Positions 7,965-17,822 of a DNA stretch of 64,000 nt are shown in pieces. The stretch is from Tunturiibacter gelidiferens (GTDB lineage: Bacteria; Acidobacteriota; Terriglobia; Terriglobales; Acidobacteriaceae), in contig NZ_JACHEB010000002.1 of assembly GCF_014201335.1 (NCBI RefSeq), forward strand, positions 496,001-560,000, given 5' to 3'. The notes below the pieces were generated by a model. That model had not been told where the DNA came from and searched no databases. It saw only the letters and a list, made by a program, of their open reading frames with translations. The translations under genes were made by a program, and so were the position numbers. How positions within the stretch are numbered: position 1 is the first letter of the stretch; the number at the start of each line of letters is the position of its first letter.

Positions 7965-10859
7965 TTACACCTTCCCGGCCAGCTGCCGCAGCACGTACTG
8001 CAGAATCCCGCCGTTCTGGTAGTACAGAATCTCCTGTGGAGTGTCAATTCTCACTGTCGCCGAAAACTCGATCGTCTTCCCCAGGTCCGACTCCGCAAAC
8101 ACCGTCACCACCTTGCCATCGGCGAACTTGCTATCGAGCATCGCCTTCAACTGTCCCGGCGCATCCCCAATTGCAAACACTTCCTCACCCGTCAGGCGCA
8201 GGGACTCCACATTCTGTCCCGGCAAAAACTGCAGCGGCAAAATCCCCATTCCGACAAGGTTCGACCGATGAATCCGCTCATAGCTTTCAGCGATCACAAA
8301 CTTGATCCCAAGCAGCCGCGGCCCTTTCGCCGCCCAGTCGCGCGAAGACCCCGATCCGTACTCCTTACCCGCCAGAATCGCCAACGGCGTGTTGCGTTTC
8401 GCATACTCCACGCTCGCATCGTAGATCGACATCGGCACATCATCCGGCAACAACCGCGTCACGCCGCCTTCAGTCCCTGGAGCAAGCTTGTTCCTCAGCC
8501 GCACATTCGCAAACGTCCCGCGCACCATCACCTCATGGTTGCCGCGTCGAGAACCATAGCTGTTGAAGTCCGAAGGCTTCACTCCATGCTCGGTCAGATA
8601 TTTTCCCGCAGGTCCATTCTGCTTGATCGAACCCGCCGGCGAAATATGATCCGTCGTCACCGAATCTCCCAGCACCGCCAGCACACGCGCCCCATGAATA
8701 TCCTCGACGGGAGCAGGCGTAGCCGGCATGCCATCGAAGTACGGAGCCTTGCGAATATAAGTCGAATCCCGCTCCCATCCATACGTCTCCCCATCCGGAA
8801 ACTTCAGGCTCTTCCAATTGTTATCGCCATCCGAAACCGTGCTGTACTGTCGCCGGAACATCTCCGAGTCGATCGACGAGTTCACCGCCGACGAAACTTC
8901 TTCCTGCGTAGGCCAGATATCCCGCAGAAAAACCGGCTTTCCATCGAGATCGCGCCCCAACGCTTCCTTCTCGAAATCATGGGTAATGTGCCCTGCCAGT
9001 GCATACGCCACCACCAGCGGAGGACTCATCAGGTAGTTCGCCCTTACCTCCGGCGAAATTCTTCCCTCAAAGTTCCGGTTCCCCGACAACACCGACACAG
9101 CCACCAGCCCATGGTCTTCAATCGTCTTCGAAACATCCGTGGGCAGCGGGCCCGAGTTTCCAATGCACGTCGTACATCCATACCCCACCACCTGAAAACG
9201 CAGCTTATCGAGATAAGGCATCAGTCCAGCCTTCACGTAGTAGTCCGTCACCACACGCGAACCCGGCGCCAGCGAAGTCTTCACCCATGGCGGAGTACTC
9301 AGTCCCTTCTCCACTGCCTTCTTCGCAAGCAGACCTGCGGCCATCATCACGTAAGGGTTCGAAGTATTCGTGCACGAGGTAATCGCCGCAATCACAATCG
9401 ATCCATGATCGAGATACTGCTCCGGATCCACGCCGAACCTGGTGCGAATCGACACATGCGGAGCTTCGAGCTGGGGCACCTTCTCGTCCTTGATCGTAAT
9501 CACCGGCACCACTGGCGCTTCTACGACCGGTGCCGAAGCTCCCACGCTGCTGCTCAAATCGCCTGAAGCCGAAGCCGTCCCGCCCTCACCCTCCCAGCGC
9601 ACCATCTGCCGAATTACCTGCTTATTTCCATTCGGCCCAAGCAGCGTCGGCAACTGTTCCTTGAAACTCGCCGCCGCGCCGGACAACGCAACCCGGTCCT
9701 GTGGTCTCTTCGGCCCCGCAACACTCGATTCCACCGTCGCTAGATCCAGCGAAATCGTCGCCGAGTAAACAGCTTCCTTCGCATCCGTAGTATGAAACAG
9801 GCCTTGCTCGCGGTAGTAAGCTTCCACCAATGCAATCTGCTCTTCGCTGCGCCCTGTCAGCCGCAGATACCTCAGCGTCTCCGCATCTACCGGAAAGATT
9901 CCGCAAGTTGCTCCATACTCCGGAGCCATATTCGCAATCGTCGCTCGATCGGCCAGCGGCAGCTCAGTGATACCCGAGCCATAGAACTCCACAAACTTAC
10001 CGACAACGCCCAGCTTGCGCAGCATCTCGGTTACGGTCAACACGAGATCAGTAGCAGTCGTGCCTTCCCTCAGCTTGCCCGTCAACTTAAACCCAACCAC
10101 CTGCGGAACCAGCATGCTCACAGGCTGCCCCAGCATCGCGGCCTCGGCCTCAATGCCACCCACACCCCAACCCAGCACACCCAAACCATTCACCATCGTC
10201 GTGTGCGAGTCGGTCCCCACCAGCGTATCCGGATAAGCGAACACCTTCCCCTGAGCATCCGGCGTCGTCGTAAACACCACTCGCGCCAGATACTCCAGGT
10301 TCACCTGATGACAGATCCCCATTCCCGGAGGCACAGCAGAAAAATTATTGAATGCCGTCTGCCCCCACTTCAAAAACGCATACCGTTCGCGGTTCCGCTG
10401 AAACTCCAGTGCCGCATTCAGGTCATACGCCCGCTGTGTTCCAAACTCATCCACCTGTACCGAGTGATCGATCACCAACTCCGCCGGCTGCAGCGGATTA
10501 ATCTTCTCCGGATCGCCGCCCAGAGCCCTCATCGCATCGCGCATCGCAGCAAGATCAACCACCGCCGGCACGCCCGTAAAGTCCTGCATCAGCACTCGCG
10601 CTGGCATGTAAGCAATCTCGCGCGAAGGCTCTGCATTTGAATCCCAACAAGCCAGAAAGTGAATATCTTCCGCAGTCACCGTGCGGCCATCTTCATGCCG
10701 CAGCAGATTTTCCAGCAAAATTCTCAGCGAGAAGGGAAGTCGTTCCAGGTCGACACCCGTCCCCTCCAGTGCTTTCAGACGAAACAGATCGTACGTGGTC
10801 TTCCCCACAGACAGGGTAGACAAGCTCTTAAACGAATCAGGATGCGATTGAGTCGGCAT
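7965..10859 (-). CDS. acnA: Aconitate hydratase (aconitase A type)
   Basis: TCA-cycle enzyme converting citrate to isocitrate through cis-aconitate, using a [4Fe-4S] cluster. The 964-residue length fits AcnA/IRP-type aconitase. Cluster cysteines lie in [10 protein letters not shown] and [12 protein letters not shown]; other family blocks are [44 protein letters not shown] and [17 protein letters not shown] chose the ATG at 10859 ([13 protein letters not shown]) over an earlier in-frame start because GGAGAAG lies 6 nt before it and the protein then starts where the family does. It is monocistronic and divergent from the WXXGXW lipoprotein gene. Confidence 0.96.
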   Translation of the reverse strand: MPTQSHPDSFKSLSTLSVGKTTYDLFRLKALEGTGVDLERLPFSLRILLENLLRHEDGRTVTAEDIHFLACWDSNAEPSREIAYMPARVLMQDFTGVPAVVDLAAMRDAMRALGGDPEKINPLQPAELVIDHSVQVDEFGTQRAYDLNAALEFQRNRERYAFLKWGQTAFNNFSAVPPGMGICHQVNLEYLARVVFTTTPDAQGKVFAYPDTLVGTDSHTTMVNGLGVLGWGVGGIEAEAAMLGQPVSMLVPQVVGFKLTGKLREGTTATDLVLTVTEMLRKLGVVGKFVEFYGSGITELPLADRATIANMAPEYGATCGIFPVDAETLRYLRLTGRSEEQIALVEAYYREQGLFHTTDAKEAVYSATISLDLATVESSVAGPKRPQDRVALSGAAASFKEQLPTLLGPNGNKQVIRQMVRWEGEGGTASASGDLSSSVGASAPVVEAPVVPVITIKDEKVPQLEAPHVSIRTRFGVDPEQYLDHGSIVIAAITSCTNTSNPYVMMAAGLLAKKAVEKGLSTPPWVKTSLAPGSRVVTDYYVKAGLMPYLDKLRFQVVGYGCTTCIGNSGPLPTDVSKTIEDHGLVAVSVLSGNRNFEGRISPEVRANYLMSPPLVVAYALAGHITHDFEKEALGRDLDGKPVFLRDIWPTQEEVSSAVNSSIDSEMFRRQYSTVSDGDNNWKSLKFPDGETYGWERDSTYIRKAPYFDGMPATPAPVEDIHGARVLAVLGDSVTTDHISPAGSIKQNGPAGKYLTEHGVKPSDFNSYGSRRGNHEVMVRGTFANVRLRNKLAPGTEGGVTRLLPDDVPMSIYDASVEYAKRNTPLAILAGKEYGSGSSRDWAAKGPRLLGIKFVIAESYERIHRSNLVGMGILPLQFLPGQNVESLRLTGEEVFAIGDAPGQLKAMLDSKFADGKVVTVFAESDLGKTIEFSATVRIDTPQEILYYQNGGILQYVLRQLAGKV

Positions 10860-11278
10860 GGTATCTTCTCCGAGGCGCGCTCTTGGAAGCGCGATGGTTG
10901 GGGCCGTGGTCACGTCTTCGAACCGCAGACGGCAACGGCTGAAGCCTATCAAGTTTTCAGGGGAGGGGTCGAACTAGCAGCTGCGTCCGCGGTCAGGGCG
11001 ACCGTGGCGAAAGCGCTTCGTGTTGGGAAGGCAGCCTGCCATCAACATAATTTTACTGCTTTTCAGCCCATCGCAGTAAAGCGCCGGCCATCCCACCAAC
11101 GGGTCATTGCACGCGCGGCCCAAACACTCCCTAATCACCGTAACTCGCAGACACCACGACAGAACCCCTTCCGTTGGCGATATCGCTCTCGCCCGCGAAA
11201 ACCGCAATTTGTAGAAAAGTGCATCTCATTCAAGAAGTTCGTGTTTATACCAGCAGCAGGTACGAGGAGACTGGCAGT
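10860..11278. other. 419-bp divergent intergenic region
   Basis: Spacer between acnA (minus) and the WXXGXW lipoprotein gene (plus). It must hold both promoters, but I cannot place -35/-10 pairs confidently. I see no gene, RNA or repeat in it. Confidence 0.4.
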
Positions 11279-13048
11279 ATGTACAAATCATTTCCCAAGT
11301 TTTTTCTAGGTCTGGCACTTGGCACTGCATCACTTGCAACGGTGACACTCTCGGGCTGTCACAAGGGCGTAGAGCCCGCAGCCATCCCCGACAACTCCGG
11401 CCCCGACCCAACCGATGCCAACATGGCGCCCGTCAGCGGCGCGCAGCCCGCGCCAGCTCCGCAGCCCGCTCCGGCAAGAGTCCTCGGCATCCGCTCCCAG
11501 TCCACTCCAGAGCAAAACTCCGAGCAGTATCCTCAGCAGCCTGCCACACCGCAAAACGAGGCCATCACCGCCGCCCAAACCGCGCAGCCCGCTGACCAGA
11601 ATTACGACCAGAACTACGACTACAACGCCCCCACCAACTACGACGAATCTCAGGTAGATGCCGGCCAGCAGGCCCTCGAAGAAGCGAACGAACCCCCGCC
11701 GCCGCTCCCGGTCTACCAACAGCCCGAAGCCCCCGCGCCTAATTATCTCTGGACCCCTGGTTACTGGGGATACGCTCCCGTCGGCTACTACTGGGTCCCC
11801 GGAGCCTGGTGCGCGCCGCCCTACTACGGTGCTCTCTGGACTCCCGGCTACTGGGGCTTCTTCGGCGGCCGCTACCTCTTGCATCGCGGCTTCTGGGGCT
11901 CTCACATCGGCTTCTACGGCGGCGTGAATTACGGTTTCGGCTACACCGGCAGCGGCTACCACGGTGGCTACTGGCAGGGTCACAATTTCTACTACAACCG
12001 CTCGGTCAACAACATCAACGTTACACGGGTCACCAACGTCTATAACCGTACGGTCGTGGTCAACAACACCACTATCAACCGTGTCTCCTACAACGGCGGT
12101 CGCGGCGGCATCAACGTTCGCCCCCAACCCGCCGAGATCGCAGCCAACCGCGGCCCCCGTGTCCCACCCATGTCCACGCAGTATCAGAACCAGCGCGAAG
12201 CCGCACAGAATCGCCAGCAGTTCTACAACGTGAACAAGGGCCGTCCTGCTCTGGTCGCCTCTCCGCGTCCCATCGCCGCCGTAGCGCGTCCAGCCGTTCA
12301 GCCCGTCGCCCGCCCTGGCCAGCCGGCGGTCCAACCCACCCGCCCCGGCGAAATCAATCGCCCTGGTCAACCAGCAATTCAACCCACTCGTCCAGGCCAA
12401 CCTGAAAATCGTCCCGGCCAACCAGCCGTGCAACCCACTCGGCCAGGAGAGATCAATCGTCCTGGCCAGCCAGCCGTGCAGCCTACCCGACCGGGCCAGC
12501 CCGAAACTCGTCCAGGTCAACCAACAGTTCATCCGGACAATCGCCCTGCCGTGCAGCCCACTCGACCAGGCCAGCCCGAAAACCGTGCAGGCCAGCCGCA
12601 AACGCGACCCTCCCAACCCGAGGTTCGCCCCACTCAACCACAGCAGCCTCAGACGCGTCCGGTTCAGCCTCAGACGCAACCTCAGACGCGACCAGTTCAA
12701 CCGCAGGTTCGCCCCGAGCAGCCACAAAACCGGCCCGCACCGGAGACTCGTCCGCAACCCCAGCCGCGTCCACAGGAGGTCCAGCGTCCGTCGCCGCCTC
12801 CCCAGCCACGCCCAGCTCCCCAACCTCAATCGCGTCCTTCACCGCAACCCGAATCACGTCCCGCGCCGCAGCCCCAGCCACGGCAGGTCTCTCAACCAAG
12901 ACCGGAGTCCCAGCCACGGCCGGCCTCTCAACCAAGACCGGAGTCCCAACCACGGCCAGCCTCGCAGCCAAGACCGGAGTCCCAGCCACGGCCGGCCTCG
13001 CAGCCAAGACCTCAATCACAACCTCACTCAGAATCGGGGCACCACTAA
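11279..13048 (+). CDS. WXXGXW-repeat (YXWXPGYW) lipoprotein with Pro/Gln/Arg-rich tail
   Basis: A 589-residue envelope lipoprotein. The start at ATG 11279 is preceded by GAGGAG and gives a lipoprotein signal peptide with lipobox LSGC (C27). A Pro/Gln/Asp/Asn-rich linker leads to a YXWXPGYW-type domain at about 155-270: YLWTPGYWG, YYWVPGAWCAP and LWTPGYWGFFGG, then Gly/Tyr-rich and Asn/Val-rich stretches. The C-terminal half (about 340-589) is low complexity, built on RPGQPAVQPT, RPGEIN and, at the end, three 12-residue PRPESQPRPASQ units. Such proteins are common in Acidobacteriota and Proteobacteria, but their role is not established. The basic tail could bind anionic polymers or nucleic acid (inference). 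Confidence 0.85.
   Translation: MYKSFPKFFLGLALGTASLATVTLSGCHKGVEPAAIPDNSGPDPTDANMAPVSGAQPAPAPQPAPARVLGIRSQSTPEQNSEQYPQQPATPQNEAITAAQTAQPADQNYDQNYDYNAPTNYDESQVDAGQQALEEANEPPPPLPVYQQPEAPAPNYLWTPGYWGYAPVGYYWVPGAWCAPPYYGALWTPGYWGFFGGRYLLHRGFWGSHIGFYGGVNYGFGYTGSGYHGGYWQGHNFYYNRSVNNINVTRVTNVYNRTVVVNNTTINRVSYNGGRGGINVRPQPAEIAANRGPRVPPMSTQYQNQREAAQNRQQFYNVNKGRPALVASPRPIAAVARPAVQPVARPGQPAVQPTRPGEINRPGQPAIQPTRPGQPENRPGQPAVQPTRPGEINRPGQPAVQPTRPGQPETRPGQPTVHPDNRPAVQPTRPGQPENRAGQPQTRPSQPEVRPTQPQQPQTRPVQPQTQPQTRPVQPQVRPEQPQNRPAPETRPQPQPRPQEVQRPSPPPQPRPAPQPQSRPSPQPESRPAPQPQPRQVSQPRPESQPRPASQPRPESQPRPASQPRPESQPRPASQPRPQSQPHSESGHH
12889..13020 (+). repeat. 36-bp in-frame tandem repeat
   Basis: Near-identical 36-bp units begin at 12901, 12937 and 12973, each encoding the 12-residue unit PRPESQPRPASQ at the end of the lipoprotein. 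The DNA-level similarity implies recent expansion and likely length variation among strains. Confidence 0.8.
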
Positions 13049-13068
13049 TCTCGCATCACAAGAGAGAC

Positions 13069-13098
13069 AAAAAGGCCCGCTTTTATGCGGGCCTTTTT
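13069..13098 (+). terminator. Rho-independent terminator
   Basis: AAAAAGGCCCGC (13069-13080) pairs with GCGGGCCTTTTT, 6-nt loop, ending in a T run. It lies between the convergent lipoprotein and zinc-ribbon genes, and the A/T flanks suit both directions. Confidence 0.9.
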
Positions 13099-13116
13099 GG
13101 TTTCGAAGAAATGATC

Positions 13117-13719
13117 TCAACGCTCCTGCGAAAGATCTTCCTCCAGCCAGTCATGTCCACAATCATCGCAGTGCCACTGGTTTGCCGGTTCCACCGCCTC
13201 CAGCAAAGTCTCATTGCCCCCGCACTTCGGACACTTCGGCACGGCGAACTCCTCCGGCACGGACTCCTCAACCTCTCTCCTGAACCTTTCAGCCAGCGGC
13301 TGCGACAACACCATCGCCGCCTCTTCCGCATCCTCAGGAGCCACCACAACCCGAGTCCCACGCACATCCATCCGCGATCCATCCTGCTGTAAAACCACCG
13401 AATCAATGCCCGCCTCACGCAGCGCGAGCGAAGCCGCTGAAGCACCCTGTCCGTCTTCATACTCAAAGACGCACTCCGCAGGTGCCAGCGCGGCAAAGGC
13501 CCGCAGATCCGCCAGATCATCCTCACTCAGCACTCTCGCCTCCGAGCGCTCCGGCGCTGCCGAAACCTTCAACCCGCGCTTTGAAATCTCCGCGCGCAAA
13601 GCCTCCTGCGCCATCTCCGTCAGGTCACTGATCCCGCGAGCCAGCGCCACCAACTCACCATCGCTATAGCTCGCATAGAGCGTCATCAACTCCTGATACT
13701 GCGCCGCATCACCAATCAT
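13117..13719 (-). CDS. Zinc-ribbon protein with DUF2007-like middle
   Basis: A 200-residue soluble protein. The start at 13719 (MIGDAAQYQELMTLY) is preceded by GGGAG at a suitable distance; an in-frame upstream extension exists but has no ribosome site. The N-terminal 50 residues are helical. Residues about 85-140 (FEYEDGQGASAASLALREAG, VVLQQDG, RGTRVVVAPEDAEEAAMVL) resemble DUF2007-type putative signal-transducing domains. The C-terminus is a zinc ribbon, CPKCGGNETLLEA followed by WHCDDCGHDW. Function is unknown. It diverges from purD across 122 bp. Confidence 0.75.
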   Translation of the reverse strand: MIGDAAQYQELMTLYASYSDGELVALARGISDLTEMAQEALRAEISKRGLKVSAAPERSEARVLSEDDLADLRAFAALAPAECVFEYEDGQGASAASLALREAGIDSVVLQQDGSRMDVRGTRVVVAPEDAEEAAMVLSQPLAERFRREVEESVPEEFAVPKCPKCGGNETLLEAVEPANQWHCDDCGHDWLEEDLSQER

Positions 13720-13841
13720 GCTCAGTCTCCCGCTCAACAGCTTATCGCGTCCCAGTTTGACTTCATCCGCGACCATGCCTAGCCTCGAAGTTGCGAACCA
13801 AATTCGCATCACCAAAAGCACATCAACGAATGAAGGTCTGA

Positions 13842-15131
13842 ATGAAGGTTCTGGTAATCGGCGGTGGTGGCCGCGAGCACGCCATCGTATGGGCTCTGCT
13901 CAAATCGTCTCAAGTCACAGAGGTCCTCTGCGCTCCCGGCAACGGCGGCATCGCGGCCATCGCCCGCTGCATCCCCTGCGACGCGGCCAACCTCCACGAG
14001 CTCGTCAACATCGTCGTCATCGAGCAGCCCGCCCTCACCGTCATCGGCCCCGAGGTCCCTCTCTCCCTCGGCCTCGTCGACGAACTCACCAAACGCGGCC
14101 ACCGCGTCTTCGGACCCACCCAGGCTGCAGCCCAGCTCGAATCCAGCAAAGCCTTCGCCAAAGAGTTCATGCAGCGCCACGACCTCCCCACCGCCGAGTA
14201 CGGCATCTGCACCACACTCGACCAGGTCCGCGAAGAGCTCCCCCGCTTCTCCGTCCCCATCGTCGTCAAAGCCTCCGGTCTCGCCGCGGGCAAAGGCGTC
14301 GTCATCTGCGAAACTCACCTTCAAGCCGAAGCCGCCGCTGCCGAGATGTTCAGCGGCTCCCTCCTCGGCACCACAGAAGAGGCCGTCGTCCTCGAAGAGT
14401 TCCTCACCGGCGAAGAGCTCTCCTTCTTCGCCCTCTGCGACGGCACCCACGCCATCGAAATCGCCTCCGCGCAAGACCACAAGCGCGTCGGCGAAGGCGA
14501 CACTGGCCTCAACACCGGCGGCATGGGGGCCTACTCCACCGACGGCATCGCCACCCCGGCCATGCGCAGCTGGCTTCTCCACAACGTCGCGCAAAAGGTA
14601 GTCGACGGCATGGGCTCTGAGGGCGAACCCTTCAAAGGCATTCTCTTCTGCGGCATCATGATGTCTCCGCGCGGCCCCATGGTCCTCGAGTTCAACACGC
14701 GCTTCGGCGACCCCGAGACCGAAGCCATCCTCCTCCGCCTCGAGACCGACATAGTCGATCTCTTCAACGCCTCCATCGACGGCACCGCGAACGAACTCAC
14801 CATTAACATGCGCCCCGGCGCCAGCGTCTGCGTCATCGCAGCCAGCGGCGGCTACCCCGGAAAATACGCCTCGGGCAAACCCATCTCCGGCCTCCCCACA
14901 CAAAACGATCAACCCAGCGACGACGTAGTCATCTTCCACTCCGGCACAGCCCTCAAAGACGGAAAGATCGTCACCGCCGGAGGCCGCGTCCTCGCTATCT
15001 CCGCCGCCGCCCCTGACCTCCAAACCGCCCTCGACAAGGCCTACGCCGAACTCGCAAAGATCTCCTTCGAAGGCATGCAGTTCCGCCGAGACATAGGCCA
15101 CCGCGCGCTACGCCAACAACCAATACGGTAG
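13842..15131 (+). CDS. purD: Phosphoribosylamine--glycine ligase (GAR synthetase)
   Basis: Second step of de novo purine synthesis: ATP-dependent joining of glycine to phosphoribosylamine. The 429 residues match the family length and begin with MKVLVIGGGGREHAI. ATP-grasp elements are visible in FSVPIVVKASGLAAGKGVV, GEELSFFALCDG and LNTGGMGAYS, with metal-binding LEFNTRFGDPETE near residue 285. A GAAGG precedes the ATG. The other pur genes here (purL, purF) are 5.6 kb away on the other strand, so they are not one operon. Confidence 0.96.
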   Translation: MKVLVIGGGGREHAIVWALLKSSQVTEVLCAPGNGGIAAIARCIPCDAANLHELVNIVVIEQPALTVIGPEVPLSLGLVDELTKRGHRVFGPTQAAAQLESSKAFAKEFMQRHDLPTAEYGICTTLDQVREELPRFSVPIVVKASGLAAGKGVVICETHLQAEAAAAEMFSGSLLGTTEEAVVLEEFLTGEELSFFALCDGTHAIEIASAQDHKRVGEGDTGLNTGGMGAYSTDGIATPAMRSWLLHNVAQKVVDGMGSEGEPFKGILFCGIMMSPRGPMVLEFNTRFGDPETEAILLRLETDIVDLFNASIDGTANELTINMRPGASVCVIAASGGYPGKYASGKPISGLPTQNDQPSDDVVIFHSGTALKDGKIVTAGGRVLAISAAAPDLQTALDKAYAELAKISFEGMQFRRDIGHRALRQQPIR

Positions 15132-15220
15132 GTGACGTTTCATCTGCCAATGTTGCTGCGTTTCATCAGCTTTCCTCCGCCTGTTGAAGCCTCCATACCT
15201 CGACACACGTCCAATCGAGC

Positions 15221-16171
15221 ATGGACAAGAAACAGCTAGGCAACTCTGATCTCCTTCTCTCCCCCATTGGCTTCGGCGCATGGGCCATCGGCGGCGGTGA
15301 CTGGGCGTTCTCCTGGGGCCCTCAGGACGATAACGACTCCATCGCTGCAATCCACAAAGCCCTCGACCTCGGCATCAACTGGATCGACACCGCCGCCGTC
15401 TATGGCCTAGGCCACTCGGAAGAGATCGTCGGCAAAGCCGTCAAATCCGCTTCGCAAAAACCCTACCTCTTCACCAAAAGTTCCATGGTCTGGGACGACA
15501 AACGGAAGATCACCAACAACCTCAAGCAAATCCGTCGCGAGTGCGAAGACAGCCTCCGTCGCCTCCAGGTCGATTCCATCGACCTCTATCAGGTTCACTG
15601 GCCCAAGCCCGATGAAGACATTGAAGAAGGCTGGACCGTAATGGCCGACCTGCAGCGCGAAGGAAAAGTTCGCTGGATCGGCGTCTCCAACTTCAGTGTC
15701 GCCCAGATGGAGCGCGCCCTCAAAATCGCTCCCATCACCTCCAATCAGCCGCCTTACTCCATGCTCAATAGAGCGGTCGAAGCCGAGATCCTCCCTTTCA
15801 CCCACAAGCACAACATCGGCACCATCAACTACGCTCCCATGCACTCCGGCCTCCTCACGGGAGCCATGACCAAAGAACGCGTCGCCTCCTTTCCCAAGGA
15901 CGACTTCCGCCGCAACGCAAAGAACTACCAGGAGCCGTTGCTCTCCCGCAACCTCGCCGTCGCCGACTTCCTCAAAACCATCGGCACGCGTCACAACGTC
16001 ACTGCAGGAGTGGTAGCTATCGCCTGGACCATCCATAATCCCGCCATCACCGCAGCCATCGTAGGTGGCCGCAACGCCCATCAGGTCGAAGGCGTCATCC
16101 CCGCAGTCACCTTCCGGCTCACCGAAGCCGAGTACGCGGAGATCAACGCATTCCTCGCCGCGCATCCATAA
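15221..16171 (+). CDS. Aldo/keto reductase
   Basis: NAD(P)H-dependent oxidoreductase of 316 residues with the AKR TIM-barrel signature. The catalytic tetrad is visible: D56 and Y61 in DTAAVYG, K86 in LFTKSS and His in YQVHWP. The cofactor-binding end is AIVGGRNAHQVEG near residue 285. The substrate is unknown; closest in style to YajO/TAS-type (AKR11-13) enzymes. It heads a same-strand run with a DinB protein, an exported VOC protein and an exported sugar isomerase, so a carbohydrate role is plausible. Confidence 0.9.
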   Translation: MDKKQLGNSDLLLSPIGFGAWAIGGGDWAFSWGPQDDNDSIAAIHKALDLGINWIDTAAVYGLGHSEEIVGKAVKSASQKPYLFTKSSMVWDDKRKITNNLKQIRRECEDSLRRLQVDSIDLYQVHWPKPDEDIEEGWTVMADLQREGKVRWIGVSNFSVAQMERALKIAPITSNQPPYSMLNRAVEAEILPFTHKHNIGTINYAPMHSGLLTGAMTKERVASFPKDDFRRNAKNYQEPLLSRNLAVADFLKTIGTRHNVTAGVVAIAWTIHNPAITAAIVGGRNAHQVEGVIPAVTFRLTEAEYAEINAFLAAHP

Positions 16172-16304
16172 ACCGAACATCGAGACAGGGCTGCAACAAC
16201 TACACAAGCCCCTATGCGCAGCCCTGTCGCGATCAGTTCAACATTCACGTCACGTTCGAACATTCTTATTGCATCTTTCGTAAATAAAAAAGAAGGAGAA
16301 GACC

Positions 16305-16799
16305 GTGACCCAACCCACACTTACAGCTCAGGAACTCATAACCTGGGTCGAAAAAACCTCCACCGGCTGGCGCAACCTATTAGCCACCCACCCAGAACTG
16401 CTCGCTGCGCCCTGCGACGTCAACAACGTTCAATCCGTCGCCCAGCTCCTGCAGCACATCGTCGCCGTTGAGCTTCGCTTCGCCGAGCGTCTCTCCGATC
16501 TCCCCGCGACTGACTACACCAAAATCCCCTACGACTCAGTCGAAGAAATCTACGCCACCCACGACCACGCCTTCTCGCTCATCAACAAGCTTCTCAGCTC
16601 CAATATGGACTGGGATCAACCCATCGAGTTTTCCACCCGCGTGATGGGCCCAGCCCGTTCCACCCCCAAAACCATTCTGTTTCACCTCCTCCTGCACAGC
16701 ATTCGCCACTACGCACAACTCGCCACTCTCGCCCGCCAACAAGGCATCAAGCCCGACTGGGGAATGGACTACCTCCTCATGAACCTGGAAGCCGTGTGA
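16305..16799 (+). CDS. DinB-family protein
   Basis: A 164-residue predicted four-helix-bundle protein of the DinB/YfiT superfamily. Candidate metal histidines are in LLQHIVAVELRFAERL (about residue 50), TILFHLLLHSIRHYAQLATL (about 127-140). Family members include metal-dependent thiol transferases, but many have no known function. The GTG start is supported by AGAAGGAG 5 nt upstream. A second DinB gene lies at 25439-25939. Confidence 0.85.
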   Translation: MTQPTLTAQELITWVEKTSTGWRNLLATHPELLAAPCDVNNVQSVAQLLQHIVAVELRFAERLSDLPATDYTKIPYDSVEEIYATHDHAFSLINKLLSSNMDWDQPIEFSTRVMGPARSTPKTILFHLLLHSIRHYAQLATLARQQGIKPDWGMDYLLMNLEAV

Positions 16800-16873
16800 T
16801 CGATCCAACTCGTCAATCCACCCTAGCCGTGCAGGTTTTGACAAAGGTCGGACCACCAACTAAAGTTGCTCCC

Positions 16874-17785
16874 ATGCGCAGAGCCAGGCCTTTTGTCCCG
16901 TTCTTGACCGTAGTTTGCATTCTTCTATCCCTCTCAAGCTTCTCGCGCGCGCAGCAGCGTCCCGCCATCACCGGCATTGCCTTTGTTCGCATGTATACGG
17001 CTGATCCCACGGCCTCCGCAGCCTTCTACGGCAAAACCCTCGGCTACGGCCACGCCGAAAATAATGGCATCACCCGCTACTCCGTCAACGATCTCCAGTG
17101 GCTCGAAGTAGAAGCTCTCCCAACGCCCGCTCCGACCAGCCGCCTCGCCGCCGTAGCTTTCACCACTCGCGACGCGGCCGCCCTCGAGCGTTATCTCAAA
17201 GCCCACAACGTCGTCATTGAGCAGCCGCTCGCTCACGGAGCCTTTGCCGTCCACGACCCCGAAGGCAACCTCATCTACTTCGTGCAGGAGGGAACCAAAG
17301 TTCCCGGTCTCCCCGTAGCCTCACCCAACGCGCCTTCCCACAGAATCATCCATTCCGGCTTCATGGTCAAAGACGCGGCTGCCGAAAACACCTTCTACCG
17401 CGACCTCCTCGGCTTTCGCCCCTACTGGCACGGCGGCATGAAAGAAGGCGAGACCGACTGGATCAGCCAGCAGGTTCCCGACGGCACAGACTGGCTCGAG
17501 TACATGCTCGAAGGCGGCTCCACTCCCTCAGCCAAAACTCTCGGCGTCCTCAACCACTTCTCTCTCGGCACTCCCCACATGCCCGACGTGGTCGCAGCTC
17601 TCGCCCGCAACCAGTGCGAAGGCCCCAACTGCGCCAAAACGCAGATGGGCAAAGACGGCAAGATCCAGCTCAACCTCTTCGATCCCGATCTCACCCGCGT
17701 CGAATACATGGAGTTCCAGCCCTCTGGCACCCCCTGCTGCTCCCCTATCCTCGGCAAGCCGCCCACCGAGACCGAAAATCGCTAG
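16874..17785 (+). CDS. Exported double-VOC (glyoxalase-like) protein
   Basis: A 303-residue protein with two vicinal-oxygen-chelate modules. The start at 16874 (MRRARPFVPFLTVV) gives a clear signal peptide ending near SFSRAQ; an upstream in-frame GTG would bury it. Module 1 (about 35-135) has FYGKTLGYGHAE and HDPEGNLIYFVQEG; module 2 (about 155-285) has FYRDLLGFRPYWHGG, LNHFSLGTPHM and FDPDLTRVEYMEF. VOC proteins are metal-dependent lyases, dioxygenases or resistance proteins; an exported one is less usual and its substrate unknown. A Cys-rich stretch (CEGPNC, GTPCCS) may form disulphides. The exported sugar isomerase follows 37 bp later. Confidence 0.85.
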   Translation: MRRARPFVPFLTVVCILLSLSSFSRAQQRPAITGIAFVRMYTADPTASAAFYGKTLGYGHAENNGITRYSVNDLQWLEVEALPTPAPTSRLAAVAFTTRDAAALERYLKAHNVVIEQPLAHGAFAVHDPEGNLIYFVQEGTKVPGLPVASPNAPSHRIIHSGFMVKDAAAENTFYRDLLGFRPYWHGGMKEGETDWISQQVPDGTDWLEYMLEGGSTPSAKTLGVLNHFSLGTPHMPDVVAALARNQCEGPNCAKTQMGKDGKIQLNLFDPDLTRVEYMEFQPSGTPCCSPILGKPPTETENR

Positions 17786-17822
17786 CACCTCCGCAGCAAG
17801 TCACAAATCAGGAGCATCGACC

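Noticed and set aside
8268..9566. Open frame of 432 codons on plus inside acnA
   Set aside because: Antisense to a complete aconitase; the Arg/His-rich product is typical of a GC-rich shadow frame.
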